Origin: an uncultured beta proteobacterium
GTDB taxonomy: Bacteria > Pseudomonadota > Gammaproteobacteria > Burkholderiales > SG8-41
Direction of reading: 5' to 3'
DNA: 64,000 nt
NCBI GenBank assembly: GCA_903905655.1
Contig: CAIVHG010000015.1
Location: 46,760 to 110,759, forward strand
The notes under the pieces were generated by a model, which searched no databases, had not been told where the DNA came from, and worked only from the letters and a program-made list of their open reading frames with translations. This document shows positions 40,830 to 50,273 of this stretch, piece by piece. How positions within the stretch are numbered: position 1 is the stretch's first letter; each line of letters opens with the position of its first letter. Made by a program: the position numbers and the translations under genes.

Positions 40830-42863
40830 CTATTTTGATGAGTTCGTCGTGTACATATTGCTCGGCAGGCTCGCCATCTGCTGCGTGAGAAATGTGCTCG
40901 TCTGATTGAGGTTGGCCATCAGCGTATCGAGGGAATTGAATTGCGCCCGGTACGTGGCCTGCAGCTGGGTCAGGCGCAGGTTTTCGGCAGTGCGTTCAGT
41001 GCCGATGTCCGTGATGCTCTTGTTGATGCCCTCGGTGCGGGTTGCGATCATGCCCTTGGCATCGAGAAATTTCTGCGCCAGGGCGTTGAACTGCGACGCA
41101 TACCCCTGAGAGAAATTGAGCGTGCCGCGGGCGCCGGTAATGCCTCCGGCGACGCTGAGCTGGAGGCCCTCCGCTGCCGTTCCGGTGGCTCCGGTCAGGC
41201 TCTGCCCGAATCCCGTCGCGGTCACGCCGCCGATGGTGCCGGCGACGTCGATGCCGGTAGTCGCCACGGAGGCGTCCCCGAGCAGATCGGTCAAGCCGTC
41301 GCCGCCGGCCACCGTCACCGTGGAACCCGAGCCATAACTGTTGGAGGTGATGGTAAGCGCGCCTGACGACTGGGTAACGGCGACCGCGACGCCGGTCGCG
41401 GCAAACGCGGCGTTGCCGTTGATGCTGCCCTGAAGCTGAGCAGCGAGCGTATCGGCCGTATAGATTCCGGCCGGCAGGGTGATGGTTGCGCTGACGCCGT
41501 TGATCTTGAAGTTGATCTGATCGTTGACGCCCTGTGTGATGGTGGTTTGCGCCGCCGCCGAACCGGCGATGCTGCCGTGCGTTGCGAGCGCGCTCACCGT
41601 GACCGCATAGCTTCCTAATTTGCTCTGCGCGGTGGAGCCGGCGAAACTGACGAGGCTGTCGGTGGGCTTGCCGACCGTGGCGAAGAGCCCGCCAATATCA
41701 TTGAAGTTGCTCGCGATCGCGCTTTGCAGCTTCGCGCTATCGAGCGCGAGCGCGCCGTCCTTCTGCATCGTGACGCCGACCTGAAACAGCGAGGTGAGAT
41801 TGCCGCTGAGCCCGGAGAGCGCGGACGACAGCACGCTGCGCAATTGCGTCTGCAGCGACAGCGTCGTGCGGTCTCCCGCCAGCGTCGCCGCGGTGTTGGA
41901 CTTGGCGTCGTAGGACGACAGATCGGTGAGGGTCTTGTTGGCGGCGTTGTAAGCGCTGACGAAGCTTTGCACCGCAGACTGCACGGCGCCGGTGTTCTGC
42001 GCCACATTCAGTGTGGTGGCGCTGCTTGCGCCCTTGGCGAGGTTGAGCGTGACGCCCTGGATTGCACCGCTGACGGTGTTGGACGCGCTCGTGATGTCGA
42101 TGCCGTTCACCGTCAGCGCGGCATCTTTCGCAGCGGCGGTTTCGGTCAGGTGTGCCCCGGCAGGATCGTGCGCAAGCAGGCTCTGCAGCGTGGCGTCCCC
42201 GCTCGCGGTGATCTTCATGCTGTGCCTGGCGCCGGTCGTGTTCGAGGTGAGCACCAGGCGGTAGGGCTGCGCGCCGCCGTCGTTGACGATGGTTGCGGAG
42301 ACGCCGGCGTGCGCGGCATTGATGGCATCGCGGATGCCGGTCAGCGAATTATTGCTGTTGTCGATGGTGACCGTGCCGAGCGACTGGCTCGCATCCGGCG
42401 TGAAAACTGCGCCGACGGTGGTGCCGAACTGGAAGCTGAGCGTAGTGGTGGCGCCGCTGCCCAGTGCCGCGCTCGAGCTCAACTTTCCGGCGGCGACCAG
42501 GCTTTGGGCCTGCGCCAGGTGATCGATGGCTATCGAAAAGCTGCCGGCGGCTGCGGTGCCATCGGCGGTCGCGGTCAGAACCGAGGAGTCGGACGGCGTG
42601 GCGGAGAGCGATTGAAATTGAGACGTGTCGCTCAGTCCGCTCATCGCGGTTTGGAAATTCGCGAGCGCGCTTTTTACGTTGCCGTAAGCAGACAGCTGCG
42701 CCTGATAGCTCGCCTCCTTGTTGGCGAGCAGGGTCAGCGGCCGCTGCGCGACCGTCATGAGCTGGGTGATGATGCCGTTCACATCCAGGCCCGAGCCGAT
42801 GCCGGACGATGCCAACGTTCCGGTCGTGGTCGATGGAGAAATTGCACCCAGGGAAACGGCCAT
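40830..42863 (-). CDS. fliD: Flagellar filament cap protein FliD
   Basis: ASSGIGSGLDVNGIITQLMTVAQRPLTLLANKEASYQAQLSAYGNVKSALANFQTAM. Confidence 0.95.
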   Translation of the reverse strand: MAVSLGAISPSTTTGTLASSGIGSGLDVNGIITQLMTVAQRPLTLLANKEASYQAQLSAYGNVKSALANFQTAMSGLSDTSQFQSLSATPSDSSVLTATADGTAAAGSFSIAIDHLAQAQSLVAAGKLSSSAALGSGATTTLSFQFGTTVGAVFTPDASQSLGTVTIDNSNNSLTGIRDAINAAHAGVSATIVNDGGAQPYRLVLTSNTTGARHSMKITASGDATLQSLLAHDPAGAHLTETAAAKDAALTVNGIDITSASNTVSGAIQGVTLNLAKGASSATTLNVAQNTGAVQSAVQSFVSAYNAANKTLTDLSSYDAKSNTAATLAGDRTTLSLQTQLRSVLSSALSGLSGNLTSLFQVGVTMQKDGALALDSAKLQSAIASNFNDIGGLFATVGKPTDSLVSFAGSTAQSKLGSYAVTVSALATHGSIAGSAAAQTTITQGVNDQINFKINGVSATITLPAGIYTADTLAAQLQGSINGNAAFAATGVAVAVTQSSGALTITSNSYGSGSTVTVAGGDGLTDLLGDASVATTGIDVAGTIGGVTATGFGQSLTGATGTAAEGLQLSVAGGITGARGTLNFSQGYASQFNALAQKFLDAKGMIATRTEGINKSITDIGTERTAENLRLTQLQATYRAQFNSLDTLMANLNQTSTFLTQQMASLPSNMYTTNSSK

Positions 42864-43090
42864 GATCTACCTCTGCTGCGAATGAAGTGTGGCGCGCATG
42901 ATGTCAGACAAATTAGCAGACATCGCGCCGTGCAAAGTTCTGAATACGGTCGTTAACCACGTTTGTTTCCTGCATCCATAAGGTTTAACGGCGCCCGCTG
43001 CGATTACCTGAGCGGCCGCGCCTGGTAGATCGGCCGCGGGATTGGGCAGTGAATCAGTCCATGGAGGTCGAAATCATTGCTGCCTCGTTC

Positions 43091-43135
43091 TTAAAAAAGA
43101 AACTCCCGGCAGGGATTGCCCCGGCCGGGAGTTCC
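43091..43135 (-). terminator. Rho-independent terminator of fliC
   Basis: AACTCCCGGC (43101-43110)/GCCGGGAGTT (43124-43133) stem followed on the minus strand by TTTCTTTTTT, just downstream of the fliC stop. Confidence 0.92.
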
Positions 43136-43147
43136 AGGTGCGACTTG

Positions 43148-44608
43148 TTACAGTTTTTGCAGCAGTGACAGCACGTTGTTGGGCAGGGAATTGGCTTGCG
43201 CCAGCATTGCCGTGCCCGCCTGCGACATGATGGAGTTGCGGGTGAAGGCAGCCGTTTCCGCTGCGAAGTCCGCGTCCTGAATCTGCGCACGTGCGCTGTT
43301 CAGGTTCTGGGAGCTGCTTTGCAGGTTGGCGGTCACCGAAGTAAACCGGCTCTGCAAGGCGCCCAGAGTGGCACGCTGCGTATTCACCGTGGAAAGCGCG
43401 TTGTCTATGCTGGTGATGGCGCTATTGGCCGCGCCCTGAGTCGTGACGTCGACCGACGAGCCGGTGAGCGCGTAGGTGGCCGCAGTCAAGCCGCTGCCGG
43501 TAACGGTGCCGGCGACGGTGATCGCCTTGCCCGCGCTCAACTGGATGGTGCCATAGTCGGTGATGGTGGTGCCGCCCAGGCCGCCTGCGACCGCAAAGCC
43601 GGTGTAGGTTGCGACCGAGCTGGACACCGTAGCGCTGGTGCCGTTGATATCGATGTTGCGGCCGTCGGCGGCGGTGAGCTTGAAGGTCGTGCCCGTGTTG
43701 CGGCTCGCTACGACGCCGGTCGTGCCTTGCTTGGCGTTGATCGCCTGCACCAATTGGTTCACGCGGTCGGAGACGGTCGCGGCTGCAGCCACGGCGCCGA
43801 TGTTGACGCCGTTGATGGAGATGTCGCCCGATGAAATCGCCGTGGTTGCCGAGATCGCCGCCGAGGTGACCGTGGTGGTGGCGGAAGCAGAGACGTTGGT
43901 CGTGCCGTTCTGAGCCTGAATGGCGTTGGCCATCGACAGCGCCGAAGTCGCCCCGCTCTGTACGCCTGCCACATAGGACACCCCGTCATCGCTTTGTGCC
44001 GAGATCGTGGTGCCGTTGACCGTCATCGCACCGCCGACATAGGCATATGCGGTGGTAGCGGAGGCGGTCGCGCCGTAGACTGTCGATTGGCCGCCGATGC
44101 CGATGGCCGAGGTCGTGCCGCTGCTGAGCGTCACGCCGATCGACTGGCTGGCATTGGCGCCGACCTGGAAGGTGGCGGTGCCGAACGTGCCGTCGAGCAG
44201 GTTCTTGCCGTTGAACTGGGTGGAACTCGCGATGCGGTCGATTTCCTGGGAGAGCTGGGTCGCTTCCGTCTGCAGCGAGCTGCGGTCTGCGGAAGTATTG
44301 GTGTCGTTCGCGGACTGCACGGCGATTTCACGCATGCGCTGCAATATACTGCCGATGGAGCCGAGGCTGCCTTCCGCCGTTTGCGCGAGGGAAACCGCGT
44401 CGTTGGCGTTGCGCGTTGCCTGATTCAGGCCGTTGATTTGGGCGGTCATGCGCTGGGAGATCGCGAGGCCCGCAGAATCATCCTTGGCGCTGTTGATGCG
44501 CAGGCCCGAGGACAGGCGCTGGATCGAAGTCTGCAGGGCGCTTTGAGTGTGGGTGAGGTTGCGTTGTGCATCCAGTGACGCGAGATTGGTGTTGATGGTT
44601 AAAGGCAT
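43148..44608 (-). CDS. fliC: Flagellin FliC
   Basis: MPLTINTNLASLDAQRNLTHTQSALQTSIQRLSSGLRINSAKDDSAGLAISQRM; C-term ARAQIQDADFAAETAAFTRNSIMSQAGTAMLAQANSLPNNVLSLLQKL. Confidence 0.98.
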   Translation of the reverse strand: MPLTINTNLASLDAQRNLTHTQSALQTSIQRLSSGLRINSAKDDSAGLAISQRMTAQINGLNQATRNANDAVSLAQTAEGSLGSIGSILQRMREIAVQSANDTNTSADRSSLQTEATQLSQEIDRIASSTQFNGKNLLDGTFGTATFQVGANASQSIGVTLSSGTTSAIGIGGQSTVYGATASATTAYAYVGGAMTVNGTTISAQSDDGVSYVAGVQSGATSALSMANAIQAQNGTTNVSASATTTVTSAAISATTAISSGDISINGVNIGAVAAAATVSDRVNQLVQAINAKQGTTGVVASRNTGTTFKLTAADGRNIDINGTSATVSSSVATYTGFAVAGGLGGTTITDYGTIQLSAGKAITVAGTVTGSGLTAATYALTGSSVDVTTQGAANSAITSIDNALSTVNTQRATLGALQSRFTSVTANLQSSSQNLNSARAQIQDADFAAETAAFTRNSIMSQAGTAMLAQANSLPNNVLSLLQKL

Positions 44609-44699
44609 TTGATTCTCCTTGTGTCCAATAAATGAGCGGCTCTATTTGCCGGACTTTGGTCTAGCGCGTCGGTGAGGACGTGAGCCGCTGTCAGACGCA

Positions 44700-44735
44700 A
44701 TAACGACGGCACTAAGTCACAACTTTAGTGTGCCG
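44700..44735 (-). promoter_or_regulatory. Candidate sigma-28-like promoter of fliC (non-optimal spacing)
   Basis: Minus strand reads TAAAGTTGTGACTTAGTGCCGTCGTTA; resembles TAAA...GCCGATAA but with a 13-nt rather than 15-nt spacer. Confidence 0.3.
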
Positions 44736-44810
44736 GCGTGTGCAACGGAGAAAGGCAGGGAAATCATGGCGCGGACCGCCGCCAGGATACGGCAGGGTGT
44801 TTTATATTAT

Positions 44811-45002
44811 GCAGCGCACGGCGCTGCGCTACGAAGCGGGCGAGCCAGAGAACGTAGGTGGCCTATCCCTAGGCGACGCATAGTCGGGAAGGCGCACGGA
44901 CTCGTTAGTGGCGAAGCCACCCGTTTGCGGGTAGTGCGCCATGCCCCGCTCCTGCAATCGGGCGCTCCGCGCTAACGTGTCGCGGGGCTATTCCCGACCT
45001 AC
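44811..45002. repeat. Structured intergenic REP/BIME-like element, copy 1
   Basis: Hairpin GCAGCGC-acg-GCGCTGC followed by CTAC; GTCGGGAA (44883-44890)/TTCCCGAC (44991-44998); GGCGCAC (44891-44897)/GTGCGCC (44934-44940); GTGGC-gaa-GCCAC (44908-44920); GCCCCGC (44943-44949)/GCGGGGC (44982-44988). Confidence 0.82.
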
Positions 45003-45062
45003 TTCCCTGAAAGGCTCGGGCTAGAGTGATGCCCCGCTTTGCATCAAACTTCTAGCGTGGGG

Positions 45063-45908
45063 TCAGTCGGCGACCATCAGGCAGCGCTTGCCGGCGCGCT
45101 TGGCGCGATAGAGCGCCGCATCCGCACGCGCGATGACGGCGTCGCGCGCCTCGCCGGTCTTGCGTATCGCCACGCCGCCGCTGAAGCTGAACGCCACCCG
45201 GCGCTTCGCATAGATGAGAGGCTGGCTGTGCAGTTCGCTGCGCACGCGCTCCAGGACCGTGAGTGCCTGCTCGACGTCGGATCCGGGCAGCAACAGCAGG
45301 AACTCCTCTCCGCCATAGCGCACCACTGCATCGCTGGGGCGGATGGTCCGCTGTATGAGCTGGGACAGATGCACGAGCGCCGCGTCTCCCGCCTGATGGC
45401 CGTGGCCGTCGTTGATGTGCTTGAAATCGTCGATGTCGATCAGCGTCACGCCGAGGCAGGCGCGGCTGCGGTCGGCGTGGGAGGACTCGCGCAAATAGAT
45501 TTGGTCCAGGCCGCTGCGGTTGAGGGCGCCGGTCAGGTGATCCACGTGTATGAGCTCGCGCAGCCGTTCTACTTCACGCTGCAAGGCATCGATTTCCCGC
45601 GTCGCGCGCCCCGCCGCCGCGCGCAGGCCATCGGCGCTCGCGAACTCCCTGCTTTCCTGCACCGCCTGGTCCAGCAAACGCACGATCGCATGCAGATCGT
45701 CGCTGCGCCTGATCTTCCGCGCGTACTCCTCGATATGATGAGTATAACGAGCTAAGACCGCGTCATGGGACGGGATGCGTCGGGCAGCAGTTTCGCGCGA
45801 GCGACCCATTCTCAGATTCGCATCTTGCAGCATGGCCATGCCCACGAGATGCGGTTGGATTGGTGGGTTCACGAGGTGCAGCGTTCTTTTGGCTTTGTTC
45901 GCGGGCAT
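45063..45908 (-). CDS. Diguanylate cyclase (GGDEF domain)
   Basis: DHLTGALNRSGLDQIYLRE...LIDIDDFKHINDGHGHQAGDAAL...RPSDAVVRYGGEEF (canonical I-site RxxD plus GGEEF); start at ATG 45908. Confidence 0.93.
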   Translation of the reverse strand: MPANKAKRTLHLVNPPIQPHLVGMAMLQDANLRMGRSRETAARRIPSHDAVLARYTHHIEEYARKIRRSDDLHAIVRLLDQAVQESREFASADGLRAAAGRATREIDALQREVERLRELIHVDHLTGALNRSGLDQIYLRESSHADRSRACLGVTLIDIDDFKHINDGHGHQAGDAALVHLSQLIQRTIRPSDAVVRYGGEEFLLLLPGSDVEQALTVLERVRSELHSQPLIYAKRRVAFSFSGGVAIRKTGEARDAVIARADAALYRAKRAGKRCLMVAD

Positions 45909-46151
45909 CGCGCACTCCTTTGATCTAAACGCCGGCGCATTCCGGCATAGGCAGCGGGGGAGCATCAGGTTAGCAAAGCGCCGCGCCGCGCATCTGACGA
46001 ATACACCCTGAAATGCGCTGCAATTCAACGAACCGTGGGCAAGCCGATTTCCCTACGATGCATCAAAGGCTGGGACGCAGGTCAGGGCTGCGTTCGGCGT
46101 GCCTGCCACAGGAGCGGCGATGCGCGCTGCGCGCAAGTTGGGTGATACCTC

Positions 46152-49100
46152 ATGAATAAAATCGGCCGCAACGATCCGTGCGCGTGTGGCAGCGGCAGGA
46201 AATACAAGCGCTGCTGCATGCACGCCGGCACCGCATCCGCATGCGTGGGCACGGCTTCGTTGCAGGCTGCGGCCGAGCATCATGGCGCCGGGCGCTTGCT
46301 TGAGGCCGAAGCCTGTTGCCAGCAGATGCTCGCTCAGCAGCCTGAGCATGCCGAAGCGCTGCATCTCGCTGGTCTGATCGCGCTGCAGTCGGGAAGGAAT
46401 GAGCGCGCGGTCGAGTTCATCAGCAAGGCGATCGGCCTCCAGCCCACGACCGCGATGCATTACAACCTGGCGGTTGCACTGCAGGGCTTGAGCCGCCTCG
46501 ACGAGGCCATCGCTAACTACGGCCGCATGATCGAGCTGGAGCCGCGCTTCGCCGACGCGCACATGAACCTAGGAGGCGCGCTACAGCTGCAGGGAAAACT
46601 CGATGCCGCGATCGCGAGCTACCGCAATGCGCTGGCCATCGCTCCGCATCATGTCGGCGCCCGCGGCAACCTGGGGCTCGCGCTGCAGGAACTCGGGAAA
46701 ACCGCGGACGCGCTCGCGTGTTTCGAGCAGGCGCTTGCGATCAATCCTCTGCAGCACGAGTCGCACGTGAACCTGGGGCGCGCGCATCAGCAGCAGGGGA
46801 ACCTGGCATCCGCAGCCGAGAGCTACCGCCGGGCGCTCGCCATCAGGCCCGATTACGCACAGGCGCACAGCAATCTGGGCTCCGTGCTGCAGGAGCAGGG
46901 CAAGGCCGACGCCGCGCTCGCAACGTACATGCGGGCACTAACGATACGGCCCGATCTGGCAGGGGCGTACAGCAATTTGCTTTTTTTGCAGGCCTGCCGC
47001 TGTGCGCTTGCGCCGCGCGAGTATCTGGAACGCGCGCGAGCCTGGGAGCAGTCGTTCGTGCCCGAGCCGGAGCGGTGTGCTGCCGCCCGCCGTGCATTCG
47101 AGCGCCCGCCGCTCGCCGGCCGGAGGCTCAAGGTGGGCTACGTGTCGGGAGATTACCGCACGCACGCAGTGAGCTACTTCGCGGAGCAGCTCTTTAAACA
47201 CCACGACCGCACGCGCATCGAACTCTACGCGTACACGACTTGCGGCATTCAGGATGAAGTCACCGATCGATTGCGGGCGCTGGCGGAGCATTGGGTGCCA
47301 TTGATGGGCATGTCCGACGCCGCGGTCGCGCGCCGCATCGAGACGGACGGCATCGACGTGCTGATCGATCTTTCAGGGCACACGGCGAATCATCGGCTGC
47401 AGGTTTTCGCACGCCGGGCGGCCCCGGTGCAGGTGCACTATCTGGGATTCTTCGCGAGCACCGGGCTGACCGAGATGGACTACTTCATCGGCGACGCTGT
47501 GCTCACGCCGGGCGAGACGGATCATCATTTCAGCGAACAGGTGTGGCGGCTGCCGCGCATCTGGGTGAGTTACGACGGCAAGCCGGACGCCCCGCTGCCG
47601 GCATGGACGCCGGACCGCGAGGGCACGGTGTGGGTGGGCAGCTACAACCATCTCAACAAACTCACGCCCGCCACCGTGGCGCTGTGGGCGCAGGTGCTGC
47701 ATGCGGTGCCGTGCGCACGCCTGCTGCTGAAGACCAAGCAGCTTGCCGATGCCGGCAACCGCGCGCGCATCCTCGGGGATTTCTCCTGTCATGGCATTGC
47801 CGCGGACCGCATCGAACTCAAGGACGGCAGCGCCACATTGAGCTGGGCTTCGCACATGGCGTATTACGACCGGCTGGATATCGCGCTCGATCCGGTCGGC
47901 GGGATGGCGGGCGGGACGACCAGTTGCGACGCGCTGTGGATGGGTGTGCCCGTAGTGACGCTGATGGGAGACCGCATGGCCTCGCGCATGACCGCGTCGA
48001 TGCTCGCGGCAATCGGGCATTCCGAGTGGATCGCGGACTGCGAAGCCGAATACGTCGAGAAGGTCGTCGCGCTGGCGCGCGACGTAGCGCAGCGCAGCGC
48101 CCTGCGCGGCGTTCAGCGCAGCTGCATGGCACAAAGTCCGCTGTGCGACGCACGCGGGCTGGCGTTGAGCCTGGAAGACGCGTACTTCGCCATGTATGAA
48201 CGACGGCGTGTACCGAGCACGGCAACGAAAATTGACAGCGCGCCGCTGTTCACTTCGTCGCGCAGGCCGCGCAATGCCCGCGCGCATATCAAGGATGCGA
48301 TCGCACATCACGGCGCCGGTCGCTGGACGGAGGCCGAAGCGGTCTGTGCGCAGATACTCGCGCGCATGCCCGACCACGCCGATGCGCTGCATCTCGCGGG
48401 CCTGATTGCGCAGCAGTCAGGCAGAAGCGAACGCGCAGTGGAGCTGCTCCGCAAGGCGATTCGCAGCAGACCCTCTTCAGGGATGCATTACAACCTGGCG
48501 GTTGCGCTGCAGGCGCTGAGCAGGCTCGACGAGGCGATCGCGCATTATCGGACCGCGCTCGCGCTGGCGCCGAAAGACGCCGATGCGCACGTCAATCTGG
48601 GGGGCGCGCTCCAGCAACAGGGCAAACTCGAGGCGGCCGCCGCGAGCTACAGGCAGGCGCTCGCGATCAATCCCTCTCATGCCGGGGCGCACAGCAACCT
48701 GGGCCTTGCGCTGCAGGAGCTCGGGCAACTCGATGCCGCGCTCGTGAACTACGAGCAGGCGCTGGCGATCAATCCGCTGCAGGCCGCGGCCCACAATAAT
48801 CTGGGGCACGCGCGCAAGGAACTCGGAGAACTCGAGGCAGCCGCCGCGAGCTACCGTCAGGCGCTTGCCATCAAACCCGATTACGCCGAAGCGCACAGCA
48901 ACCTGGGCAGCGTGCTCCAGGAACAGGGCAAGGCCGACGCGGCGCTTGCATCCTACCGTCAGGCGCTGGCGATCCGGCCGGATTTTTCGGGGGCGCACAG
49001 CAATCTGCTGTTCCTGCAGGCCTATCGCTGCACGCTCGATCCGCTGCGCTATCTGGCGAGCGCCCGCGCCTGGGAATTATCCTGCGTGCCGGCGCCCGAG

Positions 49101-50270
49101 CGCAGCGCGGCAGCATCCCGCTGTTTCGAGCGCGCTCTGTCTGCGCCGCGGCTCAGAGTGGGTTATGTGTCCGGAGATTACCGCACGCACGCAGTCAGCT
49201 ACTTCGTGGAGCAGCTGTTTCGGCACCACGACCGCACTCGTGTCGAGCTCTACGCCTATTCGGCGGGCAGCATTCAGGATGCTGTCACCGATCGGCTGCG
49301 CGGGCTGACGGAGCACTGGCTCTCTGTTAAGGGAATGTCGGACGCCGCGCTGCGCGCGCGCATCGAGGCCGACGCTATCGATGTGCTGGTCGATCTGTCG
49401 GGACACACCGCGCATAACCGGCTCGGAGTGTTTGCGCGCCGTGCCGCGCCGGTGCAGGTGCACTACCTGGGATACTTTGCGAGCACCGGACTCACCGAAA
49501 TGGATTACTTCATCGGCGACGAGATGCTCACTCCCGCCGCAGCGGATCACCAGCACAGCGAAAGGGTGTGGCGCCTGCCGCGCATCTGGGTGTGTTATGA
49601 AGGCAAGGACGAGGCCCCGCTGCCCGCATGGCAGCCGGCTGCCGACGGTGCAGTGTGGCTGGGCAGTTTCAACAACCTGAACAAGCTCACTCCTGCCGCT
49701 GTCGCGCTGTGGGCGCAGGTGCTGGACCAAATGCCGCAGGCGCGGCTGCTGCTGAAGACCAAGCAACTGGCGGATGAGGGCAACTGCAGCCGCGTTCTCG
49801 ACGAGTTCGCGCAGCATGGCATCGCAGCGTGCCGCATCGAACTCGCGGACGGCAGCGCCACCCCGGACTGGGCCGCGCACATGGCGTATTACGACCGGCT
49901 GGACATTGCGCTCGATCCCGCGGGCGGCGTGGGCGGCGGGACCACCACCTGCGACGCGCTGTGGATGGGTGTGCCGGTGGTGAGCCTGACGGGAGAGCGT
50001 CTGGCCTCGCGCATGACGGCCTCGATGCTCACTGCAATCGACCGGCCCGAATGGATCGCGCACTCTGAATCCGAATACGTGGCCAAGGTTGTCGCGCTCG
50101 CGCAGGACGTCGCGGGCCGCACGGTGCAGCGTGCTACTCAGCGCGGCCGCATGGCGGTGAGCACGTTGTGCGACGCTGCGAATCTGGCGGTGAGCCTCGA
50201 AGACGCGTACTGCGCCATGCATCAGCGCTGGACGCAGGAGCGCGCTCGTGCGCTGCTCAAGGCGTCGTAA
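46152..50270 (+). CDS. Giant SEC-C + TPR + SPINDLY/OGT-like (GT41) protein with two tandem TPR-OGT modules
   Basis: N-term NDPCACGSGRKYKRCC (SEC-C); two sets of TPRs each followed by VGYVSGDYRTHAVSYF...VDLSGHTA...RRAAPVQVHYLG(F/Y)FASTGLTEMDYFIGD...LLLKTKQL...YDRLDIALDP. Confidence 0.92.
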   Translation: MNKIGRNDPCACGSGRKYKRCCMHAGTASACVGTASLQAAAEHHGAGRLLEAEACCQQMLAQQPEHAEALHLAGLIALQSGRNERAVEFISKAIGLQPTTAMHYNLAVALQGLSRLDEAIANYGRMIELEPRFADAHMNLGGALQLQGKLDAAIASYRNALAIAPHHVGARGNLGLALQELGKTADALACFEQALAINPLQHESHVNLGRAHQQQGNLASAAESYRRALAIRPDYAQAHSNLGSVLQEQGKADAALATYMRALTIRPDLAGAYSNLLFLQACRCALAPREYLERARAWEQSFVPEPERCAAARRAFERPPLAGRRLKVGYVSGDYRTHAVSYFAEQLFKHHDRTRIELYAYTTCGIQDEVTDRLRALAEHWVPLMGMSDAAVARRIETDGIDVLIDLSGHTANHRLQVFARRAAPVQVHYLGFFASTGLTEMDYFIGDAVLTPGETDHHFSEQVWRLPRIWVSYDGKPDAPLPAWTPDREGTVWVGSYNHLNKLTPATVALWAQVLHAVPCARLLLKTKQLADAGNRARILGDFSCHGIAADRIELKDGSATLSWASHMAYYDRLDIALDPVGGMAGGTTSCDALWMGVPVVTLMGDRMASRMTASMLAAIGHSEWIADCEAEYVEKVVALARDVAQRSALRGVQRSCMAQSPLCDARGLALSLEDAYFAMYERRRVPSTATKIDSAPLFTSSRRPRNARAHIKDAIAHHGAGRWTEAEAVCAQILARMPDHADALHLAGLIAQQSGRSERAVELLRKAIRSRPSSGMHYNLAVALQALSRLDEAIAHYRTALALAPKDADAHVNLGGALQQQGKLEAAAASYRQALAINPSHAGAHSNLGLALQELGQLDAALVNYEQALAINPLQAAAHNNLGHARKELGELEAAAASYRQALAIKPDYAEAHSNLGSVLQEQGKADAALASYRQALAIRPDFSGAHSNLLFLQAYRCTLDPLRYLASARAWELSCVPAPERSAAASRCFERALSAPRLRVGYVSGDYRTHAVSYFVEQLFRHHDRTRVELYAYSAGSIQDAVTDRLRGLTEHWLSVKGMSDAALRARIEADAIDVLVDLSGHTAHNRLGVFARRAAPVQVHYLGYFASTGLTEMDYFIGDEMLTPAAADHQHSERVWRLPRIWVCYEGKDEAPLPAWQPAADGAVWLGSFNNLNKLTPAAVALWAQVLDQMPQARLLLKTKQLADEGNCSRVLDEFAQHGIAACRIELADGSATPDWAAHMAYYDRLDIALDPAGGVGGGTTTCDALWMGVPVVSLTGERLASRMTASMLTAIDRPEWIAHSESEYVAKVVALAQDVAGRTVQRATQRGRMAVSTLCDAANLAVSLEDAYCAMHQRWTQERARALLKAS
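46230..48205 (+). repeat. Tandem repeat module 1 of the OGT gene
   Basis: MHYNLAVALQGLSRLDEAIA at about 46456 recurs as MHYNLAVALQALSRLDEAIA at about 48484; about 2.03 kb periodicity. Confidence 0.85.
48260..50235 (+). repeat. Tandem repeat module 2 of the OGT gene
   Basis: Whole-module alignment to module 1 through ...LASRMTASML(A/T)AI...EW IA...EYV.KVVALA.DVA. Confidence 0.85.
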
Positions 50271-50273
50271 CGG

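Noticed and set aside
49077-50222. 381-aa minus-strand ORF opposite OGT module 2 (and 339-aa counterpart at 47373-48392)
   Set aside because: They mirror each other only because the underlying sense modules are duplicated
46456-50235. Possible assembly duplication of the OGT gene
   Set aside because: The two modules are substantially diverged in sequence, so a simple assembly artefact is unlikely, although long-read confirmation is still advised
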